Assembly: GCA_964023275.1 (NCBI GenBank)
Contig: OZ029917.1
Coordinates: 21,562,488-21,626,487 of the forward strand
Source: Norana najaformis
Lineage: Eukaryota; Annelida; Clitellata; Crassiclitellata; Hormogastridae
Direction of reading: 5' to 3'
DNA: 64,000 nucleotides
Shown here piece by piece: positions 36,171 through 48,334 of this stretch; position 1 is the first letter of the stretch; the number at the start of each line of letters is the position of its first letter. The notes beneath the pieces were generated by a model. That model saw only the letters and a program-made list of their open reading frames with translations. It was not told the DNA's origin and made no database searches. Position numbers and translations under genes: made by a program.

Positions 36171-36660
36171 AACATAATATGTTGCTTACCTCACAAAGTC
36201 CGTTGCCTGTGTTACTCCGATTGAGCTATTTTGGCCGACTGATACTCTGTGTCGTCTGTACGCTTGTGCTTTTTCGCTTCTTTCGCGCAAATTAAATTAA
36301 CCTCATGCAATCGTATGCTTTGCTCAAACTGTTTCGTCTACTTTTCTCACAGAGTTTCAGCTGCTTTTTTCAAGACGCAGTTTATGGTTTGATCTCTTGG
36401 TTTGGTCGCCTCTTCTGTTCAAAGTCGGTAGCCTGAATGCGTTGTCGGCGAAAGAATCGTCAACAGTTGCAGAAGAAAGCGCCTCCTGGTGTCAAAGGAT
36501 GCTCATAAATCTCCCAGATGCTGCTGTCTGTGGCGGCGTATAGGGTCTCTCGTCATAAGCCAATGTCCTGTTTCCTTCTTCAGATCTCACGCCAGTCTAT
36601 GTCCTTCGTCTGAGACTACTCACTCGTCGAGAATGCGCGTCGTCTGTTCCGTTCAATTTG
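36171..36660. other. No gene seen
   Basis: Moderately GC-rich with several GTCGTC/GTCGCC motifs that may belong to the degenerate array that follows. Confidence 0.4.
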
Positions 36661-37010
36661 CCCGGGTTTAAACGCTGTCGCCTGTTTAGCACGGATTCGC
36701 CGATGCTTTCTCCTAAGCCAGTCTGTCACTGTTTTACTCAAGCGCTGCTTTTTCTGCTCAAGCGCTGGCATAAGGCATCGGTCAAACGCTGTCGTATGTT
36801 TTCCTCAAGCGATGTCTTCTGCCGCTGTCGTCGTGTGTCCAAGCGCTGACTTCATTTTCGCTCAAGCGCGGTCGTACATTTTGCTTAAGCACTGCGGCTT
36901 TTACTCGAGTGCAGTGGTCAACTTTACTGCGATTTTCCAACCAAGAGCTGCTTGTAAGCTGTGGACAAGCGCTGCAATACGTTTTGCTTAAGCTATGCGT
37001 CTTTTTACTC
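36661..37010 (+). repeat. Degenerate tandem array with CAAGCGCTG core, about 23-bp period
   Basis: Exact CAAGCGCTG occurs at 36739, 36759, 36840 and 36966. Near copies occur at 36783 (CAAACGCTG), 36806 (CAAGCGATG), 36863 (CAAGCGCGG) and 36886 (TAAGCACTG). Many are preceded by TTTTxCT and followed by GTCGTA. Spacings cluster at 20-24 bp. The core contains the palindrome AGCGCT. Confidence 0.65.
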
Positions 37011-38984
37011 GAACGGCTACAGCCGGACCAAAACTTCGTTTTCACGTCTTAAGTCAGCATTTTGCATCTCATACTGCCTATATAAAACGCTACAGGAAAG
37101 ACAAACGCGACTCGCACACGCATTCGGCCGATGTCTTTATACCGGCAGATATGTTGTCGGTGGTCGACAGGGGCCGCCACCTGAGGAGTTGAGTGATTGC
37201 GCCTCTTGGTCGATAGATGATTGCGGCATCAAATGCGCGGTCAGGAAAACATTATGCTAGGTTCATATTACATGCATACATACGCGTGCCCATATATTTT
37301 TATCAGGCATGATTTGTGAGATAGAAAGGGGAAAGGTCACCTTCCTCTCAAGATACATTCATTATCCCCTTCCATTTCAACCAACCACACCTCGTTCCCC
37401 GATTATTGCCGCACATACTGATATAATATACGCCAAATTATGTATGCAGCTTATCGCTTAATATAGGTTTCTGAGGTTTATTAGACAAGTCAGTGCGTTT
37501 AAAAGGCTCTGATATATCGGGCACTGCGTATAATTTTGATTTTATCGTATAACATTACATTGTTTAACGGATTTAAGATGATGGATGGCCACGGCACAGC
37601 TTGACAATATGGTCTACTATTCGATCGGTTTCACATGTCAGTCGAATCTTGGAGATGAAAGAAAAACAGTCCATCGTTCGCGCGTGACATAATTGCAACC
37701 ATAATGTGGGATAACTGATACCACTTTATTTAACGACTGTTGCATCAAAGGCGATAATCTTCACAGCCATGCCATGAATCGTGTAGTTAATGTGACTGTG
37801 CATGAGAGCCAAAGTCGGCAAATATCAAAACTAAGACTGATAAAGCACTGGATTGAGGTGGAATTGCTGAACAATTACGCGAAAACGCATGTTTTTTATC
37901 ACATATAGTGAAAAAGTTACAATTTTTAGAGATGGAGATGTCTTCGCAGCTAATTTAGTGAAATCACGAGTTAAAGTTGACCATAACTATAACTCGATCT
38001 AAGTCGCTGTGCCTTAGGGTCGTAAATGTTTATGAGTATAGTAAGTAAGTAGGAGCGTTTTCGTAAGCCTCTGATGGTGTTATCAATGGAATCTCCATAA
38101 AAACTGGTTAAGAAAAAAATATTAACAAGACTTGTGAATTTGCATAATTATTGATTTATACGACTTTAGATTTGGGGGCCAAGGGACATGTTTAATTAAG
38201 TGTTTGGTTTCAGGGCATCGTAATAAAATTGAAAATAAAAATACGTAGACATCGAAACTTTGCATAAGAGCTCACAGGTTGATAGCTAACACCGCAAGAT
38301 ATGTAAATATACAAGAACTGATTTTGACCAAATTTATGCCTAATCGCATTCTGAGAGCTTTTCTCGCAAATTCACTTTACCGTCTTTGATACCCTTTTCT
38401 CATGCACGGTTACAAATGTTCAAGCACAGATACTGGTTTTGTATTTCTTTACATAAATTTCGTAAGTATATCTAAATGGATGATATTATAGCGGCAACGC
38501 ATATTTCGCAGGATATACGGCGTCCTTTCAATTGACCCGCTGGTTGACTTGATTTAAATTCCAGCACTCGAATTAAATCAATTCATTTTCGGTTCCAGTG
38601 TTTATTTACTATTTTTAGGTGATGGATATATGGCGTGCTAACAAATGCATAGCTTGCTTACTTACTTACTTACTTTAGGGCGCGTATTTTAGTATCTTTT
38701 TTGCACATTTCTCTTCAGTCAGTATACTACCGAGTATCAGTGGTTCCCTAAGCCTTGCAATGAAATAATCAAGTTCGTGATAGCGAAACCTAGAAGACGA
38801 TGGCAGACATTTCAAACAAGATTGGACAGAAACATTTATCACGATCGTGACTGGGAGGCCTATGTGGCTGGTGTGCAAGGAGTCTGCTATTGCAGTAAAA
38901 CTATAATATTCAGAGGCATCTTACAATTCTGAACAAAAAATGCTCACAATTTTGCAGCACTAGTAATTGTATTTGTAATTAGTA
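37011..38984. other. No gene seen; short CTTA run
   Basis: AT-rich; (CTTA)n at 38653-38675. No domain or element recognised. Confidence 0.5.
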
Positions 38985-39405
38985 ACTTCTATTGCGTCGG
39001 TGTCTAATGCACAAGGCATCAACCGATGGCGCATCAAAGCCAAGCTGCAGTCAGATCAATATCCAGAAGGTCAGACCAGTGAGACATATAGACAGCCTAC
39101 GGTGGACAAGCAATTTTGTAAAACGTAACTTGAGAAAGAAATGACAGAAGCGACTGAGCAAAACGCACAGACACAGGTAGAGAGTTCCAAAATCTATAGG
39201 CCCGGCAACCGAAAATCTCGTTTACGAAGGACAGTTCTAGCCCAAGGTTTGACCAGATAAATGCACTGGTGTGGTAGGAGCGGGCTTGCACAAGTGATAC
39301 TTCGGAAAGACGCTTTATAAGCGCAATGACTCTCCAGGAAAGCCGCGCTGGCGAGTAAGGCTGGGTTGCAAGCGGGCTATAAGCGGCTGAAGAATGCTTG
39401 GTCAC
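38985..39405 (-). pseudogene. LINE ORF2 C-terminus and 3' end
   Basis: The minus frame 39097-39405 (102 codons) carries the LINE C-terminal pattern RxxxFWNSLPVSVRFAQSLLSF, ending in a stop after ACPP, in the position where these elements have the FKSxLKTxLF block. A parallel frame reads FSVAGP, so at least one frameshift is present. The tail (38985-39060) carries TTCTATTGCGTCGGTGTC and GCACAAGGCATCAACCGATG, shared with 9736 and 41860. Confidence 0.7.
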
Positions 39406-40978
39406 AACCGCGCAACTCTAGATGCCTACAGACGATGCAAAGTATATCGTTTGAACTTCGCATCCGTTCACATTAACCATTTTCTTCAGCCTGAAAGACC
39501 AGTAAGCTCGATATTAGCTCTGGGGCGGAGCCCCCCAGACGCCCAGTACAAATCCTATCTGGCCCTCGAGACCAATCGAGTTTGCAGAGTTTGCAGAGTT
39601 GCCAATAAAGTTTCCCCAGGTCTGCCATATAGTACATACGGGCATAAATGCGTAGCCTTCTTCAGGCTCTTATACAGGCTCATATATATAACCTATATAC
39701 ATACATAGGTCTGTACATGCATATATGCGCATAATAATATATCTATATATCAGTATGTATATAATTGTACGGATATATTATATATAATGTGAATGTCGTC
39801 GATGTGTGAGACTCTTTGTAAAATTGTGCAATATAACAGTCCACTGTATCGGTCGGTAGTAGTAGTAGTAGTGGTACTAATAGTAGTAGTACTGGTAGTA
39901 GTGGTAGTAGTAGTAATAATAGTATTCACTGTTTAACAACATCTTGCCACTTGTTGACTCTATCGGTCGGAAATCTGGGCGTGTATATTAGTATCGAAGA
40001 GCGACATCTTGTAGCAGGTGGACTGACGATCCGGGTGGATTAGTGTAGAAACGCGGCATTCGGGTTTCAATAAACTGATCCGGGATCTGGACCGGAGATC
40101 GACAGCCACTTCAGGCCTTTACTCGTAATCAGTCGGACGGGTATAGCGGCGATGATGGATTGGTGGTCGACCCAGTACAATCACGCCGAGCGGAAATTTC
40201 GGGCCTGCATGCTATTCCGAAGGCTTAACCGTCGTCAGATCCCGACGGAGTTTTGCGGCCGCCGACATGATAATAATTTTTCTTGTTAGACGAAATTTTC
40301 ATGTGACTTGGACTTATGCGAAGGAATTGTCGGATGAATGTGACATTTTCAAAGCACGATTTCAAAGGCTTAACCGTTACTCGATAATGGCTAATGATTG
40401 GGAAAAAAGTGCGATGACTTTCAGAACTTAGAAAACAGGGCCTGATGATCATCTTGCTCTAGAAACTGCAGATTTCATTCGGAAAAATTATAAGCCACGA
40501 AAGTCATCTTTACATCTGTGCTAGAGTTCGTGTTCTCTCGATTACGATGCTGGGTTTCTCGTCCAGATCGCACAGTTCGGTTTCCCATCGTTTATTCTCG
40601 AATTGTCATTCCACATGCGAGCGTGATTCTAGTTCAACAGTTGCATTTCGGAGCAAGCGACTTAGTCTACGACAAACTTTAGATTACTCTACCCATAACG
40701 ATTGCTATGGCGCCAGAAGACGCTAGACTATCTTCTCTGCATTCTACTACGACCTTTCTGCCCGATGTCTGAACTCCGACTGCTTCTCGATGTGCGAATC
40801 TCTCCGTCTGCTGGTCTTCTCTCCAGTTGTGTACAATCTGCGAGCTCTTTTCTACCTGACTCCTTTGGACTCTGGGCGCATTCCTTTTGGGCCGGTCAGT
40901 ACCCAAGACCCTAATCTGCCTGTCCGCTAACATCAGCATTCGTGCGTCTTTTGGTTCTCTCTCTTCGAAGTCATTTGC
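39406..40978. other. No gene seen; (TAG)n tract
   Basis: An interrupted GTA trinucleotide tract lies at 39856-39924. The minus-strand frame 40679-40996 has no recognisable domain and runs into the 65-bp repeats. Confidence 0.5.
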
Positions 40979-41238
40979 GTACATGTGGACGTCCATCTGG
41001 CTATCACGTGAACCTCTCGTGCTTAGTTGTAAAGCCCCCTGATGTACATGTGGACGTCCATCTGGCTATCACGTGGATCTCTCGTGCTTAGTTGTAAAGC
41101 CCCCTGATGTACATGTGGACGTCCATCTGGCTATCACGTGAACCTCTCGTGCTTAGTTGTAAAGCCCCCTGATGTACATGTGGACGTCCATCTGGCTATC
41201 ACGTGGACCTCTCGTGCTTAGTTGTAAAGCCCCCTGAT
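40979..41238 (+). repeat. 65-bp tandem repeat, four near-identical units
   Basis: Units start at 40979, 41044, 41109 and 41174. They differ only around CACGTGAACC (units 1 and 3), CACGTGGATC (unit 2) and CACGTGGACC (unit 4). Each unit holds the palindromes ACATGT, GGACGTCC and the E-box CACGTG. The near identity implies recent expansion. Confidence 0.97.
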
Positions 41239-41854
41239 GTACCTGGAGATTGCTATCTGTGGATTGCTCAGCTTACTGCAGCAGAATCCTTTTGACTAAG
41301 CTACACCCCTCCTGTATTCTATAACTCACCTGCATTGCTACCAACAGTAGCCCTTCCACGCTGTATAACTTGCAGCCCATCCGTTTATAAGAATCTGACC
41401 GCTGTAGCTTGGGGCTACTGGCTAGCTGACTTGCCGCTCTGAATCATATAATTCATATAGCGCACTTTCCAGCTTGGCGATAGATCTTTGGATAAATGAC
41501 GGTATTTAATGTCAAAGGATCTGCAGTTTAAAAAAACTGTTAACGGTTAGGCCCCTATGATTGAAATGAAACGTGAAATAGGAAAAATCAAACCTTGATC
41601 ATCTTCCCCATTGAGCATTCATATTTCTTGTGGCGTAAAATGATGCTGCCGGGAACTCAAACAAAGCAGTTGTTCCATATAACCTTATATGTGATGCAAT
41701 GCTTTATTATGGCCACAGAAATTTCATGCTTCTGTTCCAGTTGCTAAGGACATCTATGGGCGCCTTATTTTGCCCCAATACTGTGTCATGTCGTGACATC
41801 ATCAGTGCACAGAAAACTAAATGCATATGAATATTCTATTTATTTTAATTGCAA
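41239..41854. other. No gene seen
   Basis: Unassigned sequence between the 65-bp array and a LINE tail. Confidence 0.5.
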
Positions 41855-41985
41855 ATCGAAACTTTTATAGCGCCGGCGTACAATGCACGAGGCATCAGCG
41901 ATAGCTCATCAAAATCAATCCGCAGTCGGGTCAATATCCAGATATTCAGTCCAATGAATGAGAGAACTACGATGCCATCGTTAAA
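41855..41985 (-). repeat. LINE 3'-end fragment
   Basis: TTTTATAGCGCCGGCGTACA, GCACGAGGCATCAGCGAT and CAGTCGGGTCAATATCCAGA parallel the tail at 38990-39070 with scattered substitutions. Confidence 0.7.
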
Positions 41986-43899
41986 GTTTCTTAACTGAAC
42001 AAACGAATTAAAAAGTACAGTCCCATAAGAGTTTAATTTTGTTGGTTTAATGGTGTAATTTGTATGCTGCCGATTACTCGATTCTGATCTAGCTTGGCTG
42101 GATTTCAGATGTTGTCAATTAAATTTCGGTTCAAAACTTAAGAAAGTCGGTCCAAAATTGAGAAAACCGATGGATTTTTGTATTTTTAAGTTTCCCTTTC
42201 AACGACAAAATTTGGGTTAAATTGGAATTCGCTCACCAGGAAAGGCACATACCACAGAAATTGGCATCAAATGAGCCAGAGCTAGTAAAAAGTGGTATCA
42301 TGTCTGCATGCTGATTATAGAAACAAAAAAAGACTTGAAACTGCACAGAGTGTGTAGTCTTATATGCTGGGTGTTGGTAGGGGCGTCACTGGTAATTTGC
42401 TTCCGCCCCAACGGTTTCTGGGTTGAGGTCTTCACAGTGTAGCTAAAAGTCAAGAGGTACAGGGATTTTGGATTTATAAGTAAGAGGATAAAAATACGTT
42501 GTTTCCTATCTTTAAGCAAATGGTTGTTAACATTAAGTTGAACTGCCGCGACAGTATTTAATAAACATATAAAATGTCCAATATGTTGGTGTGAAAATAT
42601 TTCATGCATTCATAAAAATGAGATTCAAATAGGACATGTGATACAGGGTAAGAGCTTTGTTATAAACTCTGATGTATTATGCCCATGAAATGTCATTGCC
42701 AAGGTGTGTTTACCGCGCAGACTATTTGTTTGCTGCTATAGTCAGATTATCGTCATTTATGTGGTAGATGTCACCGCATTAGTAGTCGCCGATATACTCA
42801 TTTGCATCTTATGGAGCTCGATAACTTTTAATTGATTTTCTAAAATGCTAGTTAAAAATGACAATATCGAGCCTTTGTGTCCATTATAATGTATAAGTAA
42901 GGCTAAGTATATGCTTCCTTTGAGATCTGTTTGCTTGCAAATACAGTGTAATTGATTAAATACTTGTTCAGGTTCTGGCCACCTGTTACATTTTTTCTTA
43001 AACGTGTCATTTAAAACATAAATTCATGCATGAGCTTCTACAGCGATGAACCCCATAGGGAATTTTCCGCTATCCATGGATCCATCAGTCATTTTGCTAT
43101 TATTTCTATCATCCCATTGTATTTATGCACCATGCTGTTTGACAATTGGCCAATGGTAATACTCATACCACCCGCTTTACCATATGTTAAAACGACCTTC
43201 CTGCTTCGAACGTAGCAATCACACCAGGAATACTTACTGTCACTGCATAGGTCGCCGTAAACATGTCACCGTGGCTTTGCATTCTCTGCCTCGGCTACTG
43301 CTGTGTATGCCCAGAGTCAGCGCATAAAACCTTGCGTCCATTATGTACTTCACTGGCGAGCCTTCTATCACACAGCCGGCTGCGCTCCCAAGCGGTTAAT
43401 ATTGCGAACTGCCATAACTGAGACTGAAGTTTTTGGATGCAGCTTCTCCAAATCTGTAGCTTTAAAACCCACAGAACTGCAAAACACGACAGACTCTGGA
43501 TAGTTTAAGGGCCGGCTATAGGCACATATGTTTGCTATCGCTTTCTTATGTACGATGTTATAGGCTATTACAGACAGATGTAGGCCTAAGGGACCTACTA
43601 GGAGCAAGCTTAAGATATGTATTACTGCACAGCTGGATTTCAAACCAGATTAAAACAAGAAAAGACAAAGATAATTTCTTTAATTGAGTAAATACGTTGT
43701 AGATTAGCTCAGATGGTTCACTTGACTGTGGCTTGGATTTCACTTGAACTTGTTACACCGTATGACATTTGAAAGCGAAAGGGTAAACAAATCCTCTGAT
43801 TCATTCCCACTAAGAAAACACGCTTCACCGATAATGTGATATTCTGATTACTAGGTATATATACTATGAGGGTCTAAAACCAGTCTAGACTGCACGATA
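41986..43899. other. No supported gene; weak tRNA-like motif
   Basis: At 43698-43745 TTAGCTCAGATGGTTCACT resembles a tRNA A-box, but no matching B-box or acceptor stem follows. A TAGGCCTA lies at 43581. The remaining open frames have no recognised domain. Confidence 0.4.
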
Positions 43900-44422
43900 T
43901 TGCAAAAAACTCAGCTTGTGATATGTTTTGGACTGTACACTACTAATGGTCTCCGAGATGTTTTGATGGAGTTATTATATGAAGACGGAAGCCACGATGA
44001 TAGCAGTGATGAAGATGCTGAAGATGAGAATCCAGCAGAAACTACTTTGCCATCCAAAGGAGACGTTTCCAAAACTCTTTCACCAACTCACACCATTGAC
44101 CTAATTTACCTATGGCTGCAGCGATATAACCTATGAGCTTCACGCTGAATTCCGCAGAATACAACGACATTAGTCTTCCATCTGTCTTCACTTGTCTTCA
44201 TTGGGTTTGCCTCGCCAGTGTAAGTCCTATATTTATTCGCCAAATTCGCCATTATGCGCTGCAAGACAAACACGACTCGTACTCTGGTCGCAGCCAGAAG
44301 AACCAGGGCTTGCTGAATCTGATGCAAAGCTTATTGCCACGACAAGCAGTTCAACTAGTCAAAAACTACTGCAAGTTCATGTCACATATAATCCTTTAGT
44401 CAAAACAGGCCATACACAATGA
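43900..44422 (+). pseudogene. Possible decayed coding remnant with an acidic segment (uncertain)
   Basis: The plus-strand frame 43900-44136 contains an Asp/Glu/Ser cluster (EDGSHDDSSDEDAEDENP) not due to a simple DNA repeat. A second frame, 44192-44422, ends in HVTYNPLVKTGHTQ and also looks protein-like. Different frames and intervening stops suggest decay or missed introns. I recognise no family; it may be chance. Confidence 0.25.
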
Positions 44423-44825
44423 AGTTTCAGATATCGCAACCAGATTGACCAGACTATAGCTACACCTAAAATAAAGCCACCAAAGTGTTATATATATGTT
44501 GTACAGACAAACTCAGAAATTTGGCATCATTGTCCAAAGTGGATAAACGAAGTTAAGTTTTGAAAAGCGGCAAAGTTGATTAACTTGAGACTCATTTAGG
44601 TAGTTGAATGGTTTAGAATATGCTTGCCATTAGTTCATTTCTTTGCAAGATTTAATTGAGTACTCATGAATAGCTTTAGGACCTCCAGTAAAACGACTAC
44701 TGAATGCGAGACTATGCTGTTTTTGTGACCGATTTCCGATGATTGTGTGACGTTGCACGATAGCTCGCTGCGTAAAAAATTGTATCTTGTTACGGATAAA
44801 ACGTTGCAGTCCTTAGAATGACTTG
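44423..44825. other. No gene seen
   Basis: AT-rich unassigned sequence. Confidence 0.5.
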
Positions 44826-45315
44826 TTATTTATTTATTTATACAGAACACTTATATAGCGCCACTTCAAGAAAACTACTCAGAAGCGCTCCCAAACCAAC
44901 CTCGGCGAAAGAGAACAGTCTTAAGAGAAGAATAGAAGATAGAAGTAAAATCCCGGGGCAGAAGACGTAGAGTAACAGGAAGTCCATTCCAGAGGGTTGG
45001 GCCAGCAACAGAGAAAGCACGACGCTGCATGGTCGAGGTGCGAGTGCGAGGTACTAGTAGATTACAACTAGCAGCGGAGCGAAGAGAAGCACGTCCCAAA
45101 TTGGACCGGACAGGTAGGCAAAGCTCCCTCAAGTAAGAGGGGGCAATACCCAACAAGGAGTTCCAAACAGAGACGATGACCCTATAGTGAATGCGCTGAC
45201 TCATAGGAAGCCAGTGCAACTCATCTCGCATGAAATCAGAGACATGACCAAACCTAGAGATGCCACCAATAAGCCGTGCAGCCGCCCGCAACACACGTTC
45301 CAGGCACAAAAACAT
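44826..45315 (-). pseudogene. LINE ORF2 C-terminal fragment with 3' tail, frame intact over 146 codons
   Basis: On the minus strand an uninterrupted frame (45315-44875) carries the C-terminal LINE pattern in order: RVLRAAARLIGG, FGHVSDFMRDELHWLP, RIHYRV, APSYLRELC, GRASLRSA, VPRTRTSTMQRRAFSVAGP, WNGLP, LKTVLFRRGW and a terminal GSASE. Directly after it come GGCGCTATATAAGTG and an (AAAT)n run (44826-44842 on plus), a typical LINE 3' terminus. Everything 5' of this is missing, as in 5'-truncated insertions. The absence of frameshifts makes it the youngest-looking LINE piece in the window. The first Met is not a real start. Confidence 0.8.
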
Positions 45316-47399
45316 ATGTACAGAATTTTAGCCGTAACTGTGTATAATTCTTGGAGCTATGGTTTCTTAAATAATTGCAATTTTCGAATTTGATTTTCTC
45401 AAAAACTCAGTTTTCAGATGGTCATCTTTGGAGTCTTAGTTTGATAAGTTTCTGGCTCACTGATATCCATATGGTATCCATATTTTGTTGCAAAAACATC
45501 CCCATTGGTGTAGGAAAATCATCTCAACAAAATATGTAGAAACAGTGATCTACATTTGTTTAAATTACAGCAGAGAGTTCAATCAGTGTAGCAATGACAT
45601 TCTAATGGGTTTTCTGACATTCTCTAAGTTTTATTGTTGTTTTCGTCAAACTTTGTTTTAAGAAGTTAAACTTTTAACATTTCTACTTTCTACCTAGCCT
45701 AATGCCATAAAGATAGCAAGACGTTATGAGCTTTAGCATTTGTAATTCACTGATAAAATCTATTATCTAACGAATTTCCAACAACAGGGACTACCAAACC
45801 TGCCCTTGTCAGTTCAACAATCAGTTCGTTAAGCTTTGTCTAAAGTGGTTAAGTATCGTGACGTTTGAAGAAACATTGAGAAATTCAAGTACTTCGAGGG
45901 GCCTCCAAGTCCAAACATTTTCCAAAGTTCAGAAATTTTGTATAAGGCATTGTTGGGCCAAAGAGAAACCAAATGGAGGGTGAGACATTTTAAAACAAAA
46001 TTTGAGAAACCGAAATATATACTATGATGTCTCGTATATATAAAAACAATCAGTTCATTATATATAAACGCCTTTATACATGAAGATTAGATATATATGA
46101 ATAAAGATGTGTTTGTATGAGAATTGTTGTTGGCTTATGATCTTTTGACGCCATTTTGGTTGACATTTGTTGTGTCCAGATGTCCCGTCTAGCATCCATA
46201 ACACCGGCCTCTGCAATGCAAAGACCATCTGGGATTTGGAACGGAAGTGAACGCACTCCGTTCAGACTTCCTATCATGCAACGCGCCTAAGCGCCGGTGG
46301 CTATTAGATTATCTCGAAGAAGCGCTACATAATTATGCATTTACGTGGAGTTGCATAACATCAGCCAGACTCGAGCACGATACGATCTGGGTAATGTTAG
46401 CATTAACCTAGCACAGCATTTCCATGTGCCTCTGACACCTTTATTGATCAGAAGCTCACTACATATCGAGGTAATTAGAAAAACAAAAAGGGGCCCCTCT
46501 GGCTGCTACGAAGAACGCCGTTGATGCTCGCTATAAATGATGCTAAAGGCTAAAGTCCTGGAAAATTTAGTCTTCGTTTGCATTCGACTCTTGACGGTTG
46601 GCGCTGCACCTCGAAGGAATCAAAAACACAGCCAAACAGAAGACTAGCGTTACAGATAGACAAAAGCTAATTCAAGTGCTTGTAAGGTGACAGTTCTAAA
46701 TTTTTTCCTTCATAAAACTTTCCTCGTATTTTCTTATTATTCAATCGCACAGATATTGGCAAGCAATTGCATGAAACGTCATTGCGTTCGTTGTTTCGAA
46801 ATGCATTAATATAAACTGTGGAAACGTAAAGAGCCGACAAACGAAAACAAATCCATAATTACGCAGAAGTAAGTGCAAAGACAGGCGTTGTGTGTGTGAC
46901 ATTAGCTCTGCTGGTGATGTTGCTGCTGCCGCCGCCGCCGCTGCCACCGCTGCTGCTGCTTATTGCAGAATCGATTAACCTCAACGCAGGAAGGAACGTT
47001 CGTAGGGAATACAGAAGGTAAATAACGATACGCACCGGATCCAGTGAGTTCTGCAGCACATAAAGAGAGACAAATGGAAAGAGAGAAAACCACAGCACTG
47101 GCAAAGAGAGAAAGAAACAGAGACAGAGACAGGCTGATACAGATGCTTCGTATGAAGAAACGAAAAGAAACAGATGAGAGAGAACGATAATCAAACTGGC
47201 ATAAGACAAAACAGAACCACGGCAGAAAGATGTAGAAAGTAAGCGAGAAAGAGAATAAACGATCGATATGAGGAAGTGAAGAAAGATGGATGGACAAAAT
47301 ATTTATCCATACAGTAGATGGGTGGATTGACTGATGGATGAGCGGACGGACAGACACATAGGTGGAGATAACTGAGAAAAATGTATGACACTGACACCC
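45316..47399. other. No supported gene; trinucleotide and purine tracts
   Basis: GCTGCTGCCGCC-type triplets at 46918-46963 and a purine-rich GAGA/ACAGAG stretch at 47050-47260. GAAGCGCTACATAATTATGC at 46319 may be a LINE-tail trace. The long minus-strand frames 46859-47456 follow the purine bias and are not supported. Confidence 0.5.
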
Positions 47400-47460
47400 A
47401 TAGTTTACGCCAAGATAATAATATTGACACAGAGTGAGGCAGAGACATAAATACATACAT

Positions 47461-47501
<41 letters not shown>

Positions 47502-47603
47502 ATGTGGTTAGACAGAGAATATGTTTAATGGCATTTACACAGATAGTTTACGCCGAGATTGTAATATTGACGCAGAGTGAGGCAGAGACATACATACATA
47601 CAT

Positions 47604-47643
<40 letters not shown>

Positions 47644-47810
47644 CCAGAATGTGGTTAGACAGAGAATATGTTTAATGGCATTTACACAGATAGTTTACGC
47701 CGAGATTGTAATATTGACGCAGAGTGAGGCAGAGACATACATACATACATACAGACAGACAGACAGACAGACAGACAGACGGACGGACAAACAGACAGAC
47801 AGACAGAGGG
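47400..47810. repeat. About 145-bp composite tandem repeat, three copies, each with CATA and CAGA tracts
   Basis: TAGTTTACGCC recurs at 47401, 47544 and 47691. Each unit runs through a GAGTGAGGCAGAGACATA segment into (CATA)n, then (CAGA)n, then (copies 1 and 2) AGAATGTGGTTAGACAGAGA and ATGTTTAATGGCATTTACAC. The third copy ends in CAGA/CGGA repeats to about 47808. Unique parts of copies 2 and 3 are almost identical. Confidence 0.92.
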
Positions 47811-48334
47811 GTAGCTGGCAACACCGACAAAGTATTATGAAGAGATAGACAGATGGATGGCAATTAACTGAGAACAACGGATCGTATTCTTGCTGTGTCG
47901 AACAAATTAGCGCTGATTTGCTTGCAGCTTTACAAATGCCTAATCCAAGCAGCGCTGTCGAAGAAGACGCCTTAGTTGAACCAATTAAACACAGCCTCGA
48001 CCTCCCTTACACCGTTCGCCCTACATCAGACCCAGCCAACCCAACCAGAAAATCTTCCTCCGTTGCTTCCTAACGCCAACCAAGACTTATAAAGGAGCAC
48101 TGTATACGGCTCGAAAGAAAACACGAGAAACAACCCCGCAGGGGGCGACAAATTCTCTCATGCTCAATCGGCGCCTGTCAGCGACGCAGAGCAATTGAGG
48201 AGTGGCTAAACTGGTAGACGCCTAGGTCAAAGGTTATGGGCTGAGTGTCGTCTTATCGCTGACCTGTTCCGTTTGATCTCGGTTTTGTCGCTGTTGCATC
48301 AAAAACGCCTAAGAGTTCGGATCTAGGAAGAAAC
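47811..48334. other. No gene seen; tRNA-like SINE head possible
   Basis: At 48190-48252 AGTGGCTAAACTGGTAGACG then GGTTATGGGCTGAGTGTCG has the spacing of tRNA-type A and B boxes but a poor B-box. It is probably a decayed SINE head. Confidence 0.35.

Noticed and set aside
46859..47456. 184-codon minus-strand Ser/Leu/Phe-rich frame
   Set aside because: It follows a purine-rich plus-strand tract and a CTG/CCG triplet run; no domain is present.
47504..47848. 114-codon frame with internal repeats
   Set aside because: It is the translation of the 145-bp composite satellite.
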